From Shewanella oncorhynchi (GTDB lineage: Bacteria > Pseudomonadota > Gammaproteobacteria > Enterobacterales > Shewanellaceae): 64,000 nucleotides of DNA. Below the pieces are notes generated by a model. It had not been told where the DNA came from, made no database searches, and was given only the letters and a program-made list of their open reading frames with translations. This document shows, in pieces, positions 1 through 7,393 of the stretch. A program made the translations under genes and the position numbers. The stretch is from NCBI RefSeq assembly GCF_012584455.1, contig NZ_JABAEB010000014.1, positions 41,140-105,139 of the forward strand, written 5' to 3'. Numbering within the stretch: position 1 is the stretch's first letter; the number at the start of each line of letters is the position of its first letter.

Positions 1-40
1 TAGGTGAGGCGGCTTTCAAGGTAAAAAATTAAATGAATAT

Positions 41-553
41 TTAGTGTACAGAGCTAAAAAAAGATTGCTGACAGAAGAGATTGCCTTGCTCAATGCGTAC
101 GTCGGCATGTAAGTGACTGTTTACGTCTTCAAGCACTATGCCCATAGCTCGGGCACTTTTAGCCACGATTTGTAGGCGTCGATTATCCCGCGCATCCAAT
201 GATTGAGTCCAAGTAATGACTGCACTGGACGTACCACTTGTTAGGGCTTTTTCCATCGCCCACAGGGTTTCGACTTCATCTTTAGCATGTACCAGCAAAA
301 CTCTATCCATACGCACACCTGCGCTGGCGAGCATTTGCTTGTAGCCAATACTTGGAGGGTTGATGAGTACTAACCAACGGCCCTGTTGGCTTAACTGAGC
401 GAGTTGTGCACTCAGATGAATTAATTCTTGGCGACCTTGAGTCTTAGTTGGCATGCAGGCGATGGGCGCATGGTGCCAGTCATAGTCAGCATCACGGACT
501 TCATCGAGCCACAAGCCCGGATGGCGGGGGGCATTGCCAAGTAGTTTATTCAT
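41..553 (-). CDS. sulA: SulA-like SOS cell-division inhibitor
   Basis: About 170 residues, similar to SulA proteins, which bind FtsZ and stop division while DNA is being repaired. The family-like core is the middle stretch with WLVLINPP, the RVLLVHAKDEVETLWAMEKAL helix and VITW. The ATG at 553 overlaps the lexA stop in an ATGA junction, so I prefer it to the TTG six bases upstream. It is translated behind lexA and should share the SOS boxes upstream of lexA. Family assignment rests on sequence resemblance and on the lexA-sulA order seen in marine gamma-proteobacteria; inhibition of FtsZ is inferred from the family. Confidence 0.85.
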   Translation of the reverse strand: MNKLLGNAPRHPGLWLDEVRDADYDWHHAPIACMPTKTQGRQELIHLSAQLAQLSQQGRWLVLINPPSIGYKQMLASAGVRMDRVLLVHAKDEVETLWAMEKALTSGTSSAVITWTQSLDARDNRRLQIVAKSARAMGIVLEDVNSHLHADVRIEQGNLFCQQSFFSSVH

Positions 554-1170
554 AGCCAATCTCCATTACGGATCACACCGACGGCGAGTCCTTCAATTGT
601 TAAACTTTGGAAGCCTAAATCCACTTTAATCGGGGAGTAATCTTCATTTTCGGCATGTAGATAGACTACATTACCTTTTTTTTCGAAACGTTTAACAGTG
701 ACATCGTCATCGACTCTAGCGACAACCACTTGACCATTCCTAGCTTGTTCTACTTTATGAACTGCCAGCAAATCACCTTCGAGAATGCCGATATTTTTCA
801 TGCTGTCGCCCTTTACTCGCAGTAAAAAATCGGCGGCGGGATGGAACATGCTTGGGTCGACTTGGTAGTACTGTTCAACATGTTCTTGGGCGAGGATAGG
901 TTCACCCGCGGCCACTTGGCCGATGAGCGGTAAACCTGTTTCAGTCAAATCTTCGATTTCCGCAGGCAGACGAATGCCCCGAGATGTGCCAGGCATGATC
1001 TCAATGCAGCCCTTTTTCGCCAACGCTTTAAGGTGTTCTTCAGCTGCATTGGCGCTCTTAAAACCTAAACGTGTTGCGATTTCTGCCCGAGTGGGTGGCA
1101 TGCCAGTATCGGCAATATTTCGTTTAATTAGCTCTAAAATTTCAGCTTGGCGTGGCGTCAAAGGTCTCAT
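550..1170 (-). CDS. lexA: LexA repressor, SOS regulator and self-cleaving protease
   Basis: A 206-residue LexA of full length. The N-terminal winged helix-turn-helix (residues 1-70, starting MRPLTPRQAEILELI) binds SOS boxes. The C-terminal S24 peptidase domain carries the nucleophile Ser123 (in GDSM) and general base Lys160 (in VTVKRF). The scissile Ala88-Gly89 lies in QVAAGEP. RecA filaments trigger cleavage at that bond and release the SOS regulon. Two 16-bp SOS boxes lie just upstream, so the gene is autoregulated, and sulA follows with a 4-bp overlap. Confidence 0.98.
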   Translation of the reverse strand: MRPLTPRQAEILELIKRNIADTGMPPTRAEIATRLGFKSANAAEEHLKALAKKGCIEIMPGTSRGIRLPAEIEDLTETGLPLIGQVAAGEPILAQEHVEQYYQVDPSMFHPAADFLLRVKGDSMKNIGILEGDLLAVHKVEQARNGQVVVARVDDDVTVKRFEKKGNVVYLHAENEDYSPIKVDLGFQSLTIEGLAVGVIRNGDWL

Positions 1171-1178
1171 GGTGTTTC

Positions 1179-1194
1179 CTGTTTTTCTATACAG
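1179..1194. promoter_or_regulatory. lexA: LexA binding site (SOS box), proximal
   Basis: The 16-mer has the SOS layout CTG-N10-CAG. It starts 9 bp upstream of the lexA start codon and sits 3 bp from a second box. The internal N10 is T-rich rather than a perfect TA repeat, so this is probably the weaker of the two sites. Confidence 0.75.
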
Positions 1195-1197
1195 TTA

Positions 1198-1213
1198 CTG
1201 TTAGTATATACAG
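1198..1213. promoter_or_regulatory. lexA: LexA binding site (SOS box), distal
   Basis: CTG-N10-CAG with a TA-rich centre (TTAGTATATA), close to the enterobacterial consensus. The pair of boxes in the lexA/plsB divergent region explains autorepression of lexA-sulA. plsB starts over 110 bp away and is not an expected SOS target. Confidence 0.85.
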
Positions 1214-1330
1214 TATTATTTGCAGCGCAAGTATTAACCACTTTTTAGCTATGTTGGAGAGAATTAGCGAATATTGCCCATAGTCTGGTATTCTATCGGG
1301 CTAGTAAACGCACTTAATTGCATAAGAATA

Positions 1331-3754
1331 ATGCCTAAACACGACTCTCTTTGGTTGAAATCATTACGTTGGATCCAAAAACACTTAGTGCACACTATTG
1401 TGGTGCCTCAGGATCCATTTGCCGATCTGAATCTGGATGCTTCCAGACCCCTTGTTTATGTGATGAAAACAGAATCCCTTAGTGACATAGCTGCTTTGAG
1501 CGAAATAACGGCTAAGTTAGGTTTACCAAGCCCTTATGAGCCTCTAGTGGCTAATGGTGTGACTGCGCCTCGGGTTGTCTGTCTTCAAGGACGTAAGCCA
1601 CTGTTTGGCGAACGTGCTGGTAATGAGCCTTTCCTCGAATGCTTTATGCGTTTGTTAGCCGTGCATAAGGAACGTCCTGAATTGGATATTCAACTGGTGC
1701 CCGTGAGTTTGTATTGGGGTCGCACGCCAGGGAAAGAAGACGACACTATGAAGGCGGCCGTATTTGAGCGGGAAAACCCGACTTGGCTACGCAAGTGCTT
1801 GATGATTCTGTTCTTAGGTCGACATAACTTCGTGCAGTTTTCGAATGCCGTATCCCTGCGTTACATGGCTGACGAACATGGCACCGACATGGGGATTGCC
1901 CATAAGTTAGCGCGGGTTGCGCGCGTGCATTTCCGTCGTCAACGTAAGGTAATGACAGGGCCTGTGCTGCCAAACCGCCAAGCACTGTTTCATTCGTTGC
2001 TCAAATCTGAGTCGCTGCGCAAAGCGATTCAAGAAGAAGCCGCCAGTAAAAAGATTTCTGAGACCCAAGCGCGCGAGACGGCTATTGAGTATCTCGATGA
2101 AATCGCTGCCGATTACTCAGATAGTTTAGTGCGTATTGCCGAGCGTTTCTTAACTTGGCTGTGGAACAAGCTTTACAGCGGGATCAACATTAAAGGCGCC
2201 GAGCAAGTTCGCCAGCTGCACCACGATGGCCACGAGATTGTTTATGTGCCTTGCCATCGCAGCCACATGGATTACCTGCTGTTATCGTATATTTTGTATT
2301 ATCAAGGCATGGTTCCGCCGCACATTGCTGCTGGCATCAACCTCAACTTCTGGCCCGCGGGACCTATGTTCCGTCGCGGTGGTGCCTTCTTTATCCGCCG
2401 TAGTTTTAATGGCAACAAGCTATACACCGCAGTATTTCGTGAGTATTTAGACCAGCTGTTTGCTAAAGGTTATTCGGTGGAATACTTCTCCGAAGGCGGC
2501 CGTTCACGTACCGGTCGTCTATTGGCGCCAAAAACCGGCATGATCGCCATGACGATGAACAGCGTACTGCGCGGTATTGAACGTCCTGTCACACTTGTGC
2601 CTGTGTATTTAGGCTATGACCATGTGATGGAAGTGGCGACTTACCATAAAGAGTTAAGCGGTAAGAAAAAGAAAAAAGAATCTGTGTGGCAGGTGTTCGG
2701 TGCCATTCGCAAATTAGGTAATTTTGGCCAAGGTTATGTGAATTTTGGCGAGCCTATTACCCTGCAAAATTTCTTAAATGAGCGTGCGCCAAACTGGCGT
2801 GCTGAGTTGGCCGATGATCCCGAGCAGAAACCAAGTTGGTTAACGCCAGCGGTAAACGTGCTGGCTAATCGGGTGATGACGCGTATCAATGATGCCGCAG
2901 CGGCGAGTTCGGTGACTTTGACCAGCTTAGTTTTACTGGCGACAGATCAAAACGCCTTAGAACGTAGTCTGCTGGAGCGTCAGCTTGATTTGTATCTGAC
3001 CCTACTCAAAAAAGTGCCTTACACTTCTTATACATCTGTTGCCGAAGGTGATGGTAAGCATTTAGTGCAGCAAGGTTTAGAGCTGAACAAGTTTGTTGTT
3101 AGTGCCGATCCTTTAGGGGAAATAGTGTCTATCGAAGCGAGTCAGGCTGTGTCTATGACTTACTATCGTAACAATATCATTCACTTATTTATCATACCGT
3201 CATTAATTGCGAGTTGTTTAACCCACAATGAACAGATCCTGCGCCAGCAAGTGGTTTCAATCGTTGCCGATTTTTATCCACTGCTGAAAGCCGAACTCTT
3301 CATGGGAATTAAAGACTTACCAGCCTATGTTGAGCAAGTGCTGGATTTCCTGATTGGGCAAGGTTTAGTGGTTGAGACAGATACTTTAGCTGTCGTGCCT
3401 GAGCACTCAAGCCAATTATTGTTGTTAGCCAGTTCAGTGAGTGAAACTTTGCAACGCTACGCTATTATTTTCAATCTGTTAGCGAACAGACCTAAGATGG
3501 AGCGCTCAGAACTTGAGTCTGAGAGCCATTTACTCGCTCAGCGTTTAGGGGCTTTACATGGTATTACCGCGCCTGAATTCTACGATAAAAAACTCTACGG
3601 TACTTTGAGCGTGAAGCTCAAAGAATTGGGATATCTGGCGGATAGTGAAGATAAGTCCAATATCAATCGCATACGAGATCAGGCCAATAGCTTATTACGT
3701 CCGTCAGTGAGACAAACGATAGTGGCGAGTGTCACCGCGGAGCACACAGTTTAA
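1331..3754 (+). CDS. plsB: Glycerol-3-phosphate 1-O-acyltransferase
   Basis: An 807-residue PlsB, the inner-membrane-associated enzyme that transfers a fatty acyl group from acyl-CoA or acyl-ACP to sn-1 of glycerol 3-phosphate, the first step of phospholipid synthesis. The acyltransferase HX4D motif is at residues 309-314 (HRSHMD). It is followed by the block with GGAFFIRRSF and then by EGGRSRTGR, which binds glycerol phosphate in the family. I chose the internal ATG (MPKHDSLWLKSL) because it gives the usual family length; the reading frame runs 19 codons further upstream. The stop overlaps the next gene's start by one base, so the two are probably translated together. Confidence 0.97.
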   Translation: MPKHDSLWLKSLRWIQKHLVHTIVVPQDPFADLNLDASRPLVYVMKTESLSDIAALSEITAKLGLPSPYEPLVANGVTAPRVVCLQGRKPLFGERAGNEPFLECFMRLLAVHKERPELDIQLVPVSLYWGRTPGKEDDTMKAAVFERENPTWLRKCLMILFLGRHNFVQFSNAVSLRYMADEHGTDMGIAHKLARVARVHFRRQRKVMTGPVLPNRQALFHSLLKSESLRKAIQEEAASKKISETQARETAIEYLDEIAADYSDSLVRIAERFLTWLWNKLYSGINIKGAEQVRQLHHDGHEIVYVPCHRSHMDYLLLSYILYYQGMVPPHIAAGINLNFWPAGPMFRRGGAFFIRRSFNGNKLYTAVFREYLDQLFAKGYSVEYFSEGGRSRTGRLLAPKTGMIAMTMNSVLRGIERPVTLVPVYLGYDHVMEVATYHKELSGKKKKKESVWQVFGAIRKLGNFGQGYVNFGEPITLQNFLNERAPNWRAELADDPEQKPSWLTPAVNVLANRVMTRINDAAAASSVTLTSLVLLATDQNALERSLLERQLDLYLTLLKKVPYTSYTSVAEGDGKHLVQQGLELNKFVVSADPLGEIVSIEASQAVSMTYYRNNIIHLFIIPSLIASCLTHNEQILRQQVVSIVADFYPLLKAELFMGIKDLPAYVEQVLDFLIGQGLVVETDTLAVVPEHSSQLLLLASSVSETLQRYAIIFNLLANRPKMERSELESESHLLAQRLGALHGITAPEFYDKKLYGTLSVKLKELGYLADSEDKSNINRIRDQANSLLRPSVRQTIVASVTAEHTV

Positions 3755-5010
3755 TGGCAAATCATATGAATGCGGCTAAGCATAAGCCCGCAGGTAAGTC
3801 CTTGCTTGGTGGTGCCATGATTATTGCTGGCACGACCGTAGGTGCTGGGATGTTTTCTCTGCCCGTGGTCGGTGCAGGTATGTGGTTTGGCTATTCGATT
3901 TTAATGTTATTGGGTATTTGGTTTTGCATGTTGATGTCGGGCTTATTGTTGCTCGAAACCAATTTACATTTCGAACCCGGTGCTAGCTTCGATACCTTAA
4001 GCAAGCAAACTCTTGGGCAGTTTTGGCGGATAGTGAACGGCGTTTCTATCGCTTTCGTGTTGTATATTTTGACCTATGCCTATATCAGCGGCGGTGGTTC
4101 GATTGTGAATCATAGCTTGCAGGGCATGGGAATTGAGTTACCGCAAAGTGTGGCAGGGCTGGTGTTTGCCATAGTATTGGCGAGCATAGTGTTGATCAGC
4201 ACTAAGGCCGTGGATCGGATTACCACGATTATGCTCGGCGGTATGATCATTACCTTCTTCCTCGCTATCGGCAATTTATTGATCGAAATTGATGTGACTA
4301 AGTTGCTCGAACCTGATGGTAATAACAGCTTTTCACCTTATCTGTGGGCGGCGCTGCCCTTTGGTCTCGCTAGCTTTGGTTACCATGGTAACGTTCCCAG
4401 CTTAGTGAAGTATTACGGCAAAGATTCCTCCACCATTATCAAGGCGATTTTCGTCGGCACCTTTATCGCGCTGGTGATTTATGTCTGTTGGTTAGTGGCG
4501 ACTATGGGCAATATTCCCCGCAGCCAGTTTATCGACATTATTGCCCAAGGCGGCAATATGGGGGTGTTGGTGGGCGCTTTGTCTGAGGTGATGGCGAGTA
4601 GCTGGTTAAACAGTATGTTGACCCTGTTTGCTAACTTAGCCGTGGCTTCATCTTTCTTAGGGGTGACCTTAGGTCTGTTCGATTATCTTGCTGATTTGTT
4701 TGGTTTTGATGATTCACGCTCTGGCCGAATGAAAACCGCGTTAGTGACCTTTGTGCCGCCAACGATTTTAGGATTACTGTTTCCCGACGGCTTCTTAGTG
4801 GCGATTGGCTTTGCGGCATTAGCGGCAACTGTGTGGGCGGTAATCGTCCCGGCGCTGATGGCCTATAAATCGCGGCAGTTGTTCCCCGATAGCACAGGTT
4901 TTAGAGTGATAGGCGGTACACCGCTGATTATTCTTGTGGTGTTATTTGGCATAGTCACAGGTGCATGTCATCTGCTCGCGATGGCAAATTTACTGCCGCA
5001 ATATTCCTAA
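3754..5010 (+). CDS. mtr: Tryptophan-specific permease (Mtr family)
   Basis: A 418-residue inner-membrane protein with about eleven hydrophobic segments. It belongs to the hydroxy/aromatic amino acid permease family and imports tryptophan with protons. Long stretches match E. coli Mtr: GGAMIIAGTTVGAGMFSLP near the N-terminus, SFGYHGNVPSLVKYYGKD in the middle and LGVTLGLFDYLADLFGFDD later. It starts at the last base of plsB; a second in-frame ATG lies four codons inside. A strong terminator follows. Mtr and TyrP are close relatives, so the substrate call is slightly less sure than the family. Confidence 0.88.
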   Translation: MANHMNAAKHKPAGKSLLGGAMIIAGTTVGAGMFSLPVVGAGMWFGYSILMLLGIWFCMLMSGLLLLETNLHFEPGASFDTLSKQTLGQFWRIVNGVSIAFVLYILTYAYISGGGSIVNHSLQGMGIELPQSVAGLVFAIVLASIVLISTKAVDRITTIMLGGMIITFFLAIGNLLIEIDVTKLLEPDGNNSFSPYLWAALPFGLASFGYHGNVPSLVKYYGKDSSTIIKAIFVGTFIALVIYVCWLVATMGNIPRSQFIDIIAQGGNMGVLVGALSEVMASSWLNSMLTLFANLAVASSFLGVTLGLFDYLADLFGFDDSRSGRMKTALVTFVPPTILGLLFPDGFLVAIGFAALAATVWAVIVPALMAYKSRQLFPDSTGFRVIGGTPLIILVVLFGIVTGACHLLAMANLLPQYS

Positions 5011-5027
5011 TTTGTTGTGATGATTTA

Positions 5028-5052
5028 AGCCCTCTATGTGAGGGCTTTTTTG
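5028..5052 (+). terminator. Rho-independent terminator after plsB-mtr
   Basis: A 7-bp stem (AGCCCTC / GAGGGCT) with a 5-nt loop and a run of seven T residues, 18 bases after the mtr stop. Confidence 0.9.
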
Positions 5053-5158
5053 TCTTTAGTGGTTGAGTTTTGTCTTGCAGATCTTTTTAACCTGAATACT
5101 GGACAGAAATACAAACTCAGGCTTAACTCGAATGATTGTTAAGACAAAGGAGCCGATA

Positions 5159-5932
5159 ATGAAAATGACTCAGTACGCACAAGGACATGCATGTTGGGTT
5201 GAACTTGCAAGCCATGATTGGCAGGGAGCAACAGTATTTTACCAAGCGTTATTTGGTTGGAACGCGGTTGAAATGCCCATCCCTGAAGGTCACTTTTCGC
5301 TATTTAATTTAGCGGGAGATGACTTAGGCGCCATGTATCAAATCCCTGAGTCAGAAGCACATATCCCCAGCCACTGGCGTATCTACTTTGCCGTCGATGA
5401 TATCGATGCCAGCATTGCAGCGATTCAAGCGGCGGGCGGCCAAGTGCACATGGGGCCGCATATTGTGGGTGATGCGGGCGTGATGGCGCAGGTCAGCGAT
5501 CCTGAAGGCGCACGTTTTGCCTTATGGCAAGCGAAGAACCACATTGGTGCTCGCCGTCAGGGTGAACTCAATACCCTTTGCTGGGTCGAGCTGGCTTGCA
5601 AAGAGCCGCGTACTGAAGAAGCCTTTTACTGCAAAATCTTCCCTTGGACCAACATGCCGAGTGACATGCCTGACATTGAATACTCAGAATGGCAGCTTGA
5701 TGGTCAATCCATCGGCGGTATGATGACGATAATGCCCGAATGGGGTGATATTTCTCCCCATTGGTTGCTTTATTTTGCAGTAGCGGATTGCGATGCGTTT
5801 GCTGAGAAGGCCCAAGCCTTAGGTGCGCAAGTGTGCATTCCGCCTAGTGATATCCCTGATGTGGGACGATTTTCTGTCATTGCTGACGCCCAAGGCGCTA
5901 CCTTTGCGGTGATCAAGCTTAATCAGATGTGA
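5159..5932 (+). CDS. Double VOC (glyoxalase/dioxygenase-like) protein
   Basis: A 257-residue cytoplasmic protein made of two tandem vicinal-oxygen-chelate domains, about residues 5-125 and 132-257. Each has the beta-alpha-beta-beta-beta signature, a W(I/V)EL-like first strand (ACWVELAS and LCWVELAC), a PxHWxxYFAV strand and a closing ATFA-type strand. Such proteins include glyoxalase-like enzymes, extradiol dioxygenases and antibiotic-binding proteins; the substrate cannot be told. The AAAGGAG ribosome binding site at 5146-5152 sits 6 bp before the ATG at 5159, so I reject the ATG at 5132. It is a single-gene unit between two terminators. Confidence 0.85.
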   Translation: MKMTQYAQGHACWVELASHDWQGATVFYQALFGWNAVEMPIPEGHFSLFNLAGDDLGAMYQIPESEAHIPSHWRIYFAVDDIDASIAAIQAAGGQVHMGPHIVGDAGVMAQVSDPEGARFALWQAKNHIGARRQGELNTLCWVELACKEPRTEEAFYCKIFPWTNMPSDMPDIEYSEWQLDGQSIGGMMTIMPEWGDISPHWLLYFAVADCDAFAEKAQALGAQVCIPPSDIPDVGRFSVIADAQGATFAVIKLNQM

Positions 5933-5961
5933 CAGCCATATTAAGGACTGTCATTAAGGTT

Positions 5962-5990
5962 AAAAACGGCGACGCTAAATCGCCGTTTTT
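5962..5990. terminator. Bidirectional rho-independent terminator
   Basis: An 11-bp stem (AAAAACGGCGA / TCGCCGTTTTT) with a 7-nt loop, lying between two convergent genes. The A-run on the left and T-run on the right let it serve both strands. Confidence 0.9.
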
Positions 5991-6008
5991 ATTTGTCTAA
6001 CTATTTGT

Positions 6009-7175
6009 TTAATTAGCGTTATCAATCATGATTGTTTCAGGGCAGGAGCCTTTTGAGGCCTTATTAGCTTTGGCGAGTAGGCTAGGTAAGGAGTCAGAAG
6101 TTTTAATGACTTCGGGTAAGTTAATGCGGATTTCACTCAGTAATCCCTTGCCACATTCAAGACTCATTTTAGTGTGAGCGCCTTGACCGAAGCTGCTATC
6201 AAAACTTTGGTTTAACTCACTTTTACTGACACTCTTACCTATGTTGTCATGAATAAATTTTTGTACCCATGCCGAGGCATTGACCGCTTGGGTCAGCTGG
6301 GTTGCCAATAAAAAGTACTCGTTAGGGTCTTGGCTACGGCAAGTGCCGTGTTTCCACCATTCGTGGCGTTCTAAACAGGTGCCATATTGGGCGCTAGGCA
6401 TGACTTCTTCTAAATTTTTGCGCACCGATGGATTCAGTTCAAACTCTGGATAAGTACAGAAATCATTCGGTTGCAGTTTGACTGTGCTGCAATAGCCATA
6501 TCGCGTGCCGCATTGTTGTTTATTCGGCCACAGTCCGTGCAGGCTGAAGTGTTGCCATTGGCTCGATTCTGGCGTTTGGCTGAGGGCGCGGCATTCGGCT
6601 TTACGGCGGCCATAGAGTTCACAAAAGGTGCTTTGCCAGCTTAATGCGAGCACGTTAGCATCGAATTCACCGCCGATTTGGCATTGATTCCCTTGGCGTT
6701 TCTCTGGGGTACCATGCTCTTTAAGGCTATCTCGGCTTTTTGCTTTGATGTCCGATGCCGTGGTGGTTTGTGCCGGTTCCGCCGCCGTTGCAGGTGTTGA
6801 TAAATTACTGCCAGCAACATTAGATAGATATTGACCACAATCGCCGCTGATCCAACGCATGGGAGACTTCACCGCATTGGTGCGCACTCTTAGCCAATCA
6901 GGTTTAGCGCTATTGCCGAGGATTTCAAGTACAGGGTAGCGCTCACCAATATTGCTCTGCCATTGGTCTGGATTCGTCTGCTTATTTTTCGATTGAAATA
7001 GCTCACAGCGTTTGTCTGCAACGAATTCACCAGTTGCAGATGCGGCAAAGGTGGGTGCTGTAATGATGAGCGCAGAGCATAAACCGAATGCGGCAAGTAA
7101 CGCACGTGATGGGGTTTTAAGGGAAAGTGCTTGCGGCCATATCCGGCTGATGGTTAAACAAAATGACTTGGTCAT
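6009..7175 (-). CDS. Secreted or periplasmic ribonuclease T2 family protein (RNase I-like)
   Basis: A 388-residue RNase T2 enzyme, which cleaves RNA endonucleolytically through 2',3'-cyclic phosphates. Both catalytic blocks are present: CAS I in FSLHGLWPNKQ and CAS II in ERHEWWKHGTC, supplying the two active-site histidines. A long hydrophobic segment (about residues 22-44, ending PTFAASA) looks like a signal peptide. Several Cys pairs fit an exported, disulfide-bonded protein. The catalytic domain occupies roughly residues 160-388. The first 110 residues after the signal form an extra domain (CELFQSKNKQ to RWISGDCGQYL) that resembles bacterial SH3-like modules, though I am not certain. AAGGAT lies 9 bp before the ATG. 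Confidence 0.9.
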   Translation of the reverse strand: MTKSFCLTISRIWPQALSLKTPSRALLAAFGLCSALIITAPTFAASATGEFVADKRCELFQSKNKQTNPDQWQSNIGERYPVLEILGNSAKPDWLRVRTNAVKSPMRWISGDCGQYLSNVAGSNLSTPATAAEPAQTTTASDIKAKSRDSLKEHGTPEKRQGNQCQIGGEFDANVLALSWQSTFCELYGRRKAECRALSQTPESSQWQHFSLHGLWPNKQQCGTRYGYCSTVKLQPNDFCTYPEFELNPSVRKNLEEVMPSAQYGTCLERHEWWKHGTCRSQDPNEYFLLATQLTQAVNASAWVQKFIHDNIGKSVSKSELNQSFDSSFGQGAHTKMSLECGKGLLSEIRINLPEVIKTSDSLPSLLAKANKASKGSCPETIMIDNAN

Positions 7176-7287
7176 GTGATGGGATCCTTCCTACGGCAGT
7201 GAATTGAGTCAATTCTGTGTGGCACTGAGTCAATGGTACACATAAGCGCTATAAACTTAGAGGCTTATTTTACTCAGAGTTGTGTAT

Positions 7288-7306
7288 GGCACTGTTGCAA
7301 AATTAG
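7288..7306. mobile_element. Solitary IS6/IS26-like terminal inverted repeat
   Basis: The 14-mer GGCACTGTTGCAAA is the terminal inverted repeat of IS26-type (IS6 family) elements as I remember it. The next five bases (ATTAG) match the IS26 left end at four of five positions. No transposase is nearby and I found no oppositely oriented partner in the window. It lies between the cus terminator and the RNase T2 promoter region, so it is best read as a relic end. Chance cannot be excluded for a match this short. Confidence 0.4.
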
Positions 7307-7326
7307 ATTTTTAATCTGATTGAATG

Positions 7327-7366
7327 AAAAAATCCCCTCAAACTTTAATGGTTTGAGGGGATTTTT
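7327..7366. terminator. Bidirectional terminator at the end of the cus operon
   Basis: A 16-17 bp perfect stem (AAAAATCCCCTCAAAC / GTTTGAGGGGATTTTT) with a 7-nt loop. It stands 28 bases beyond the cusA stop and is symmetrical, with A-run and T-run flanks. Confidence 0.93.
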
Positions 7367-7393
7367 ATCGGTGTTCTAGCGCCGTACACTCAA

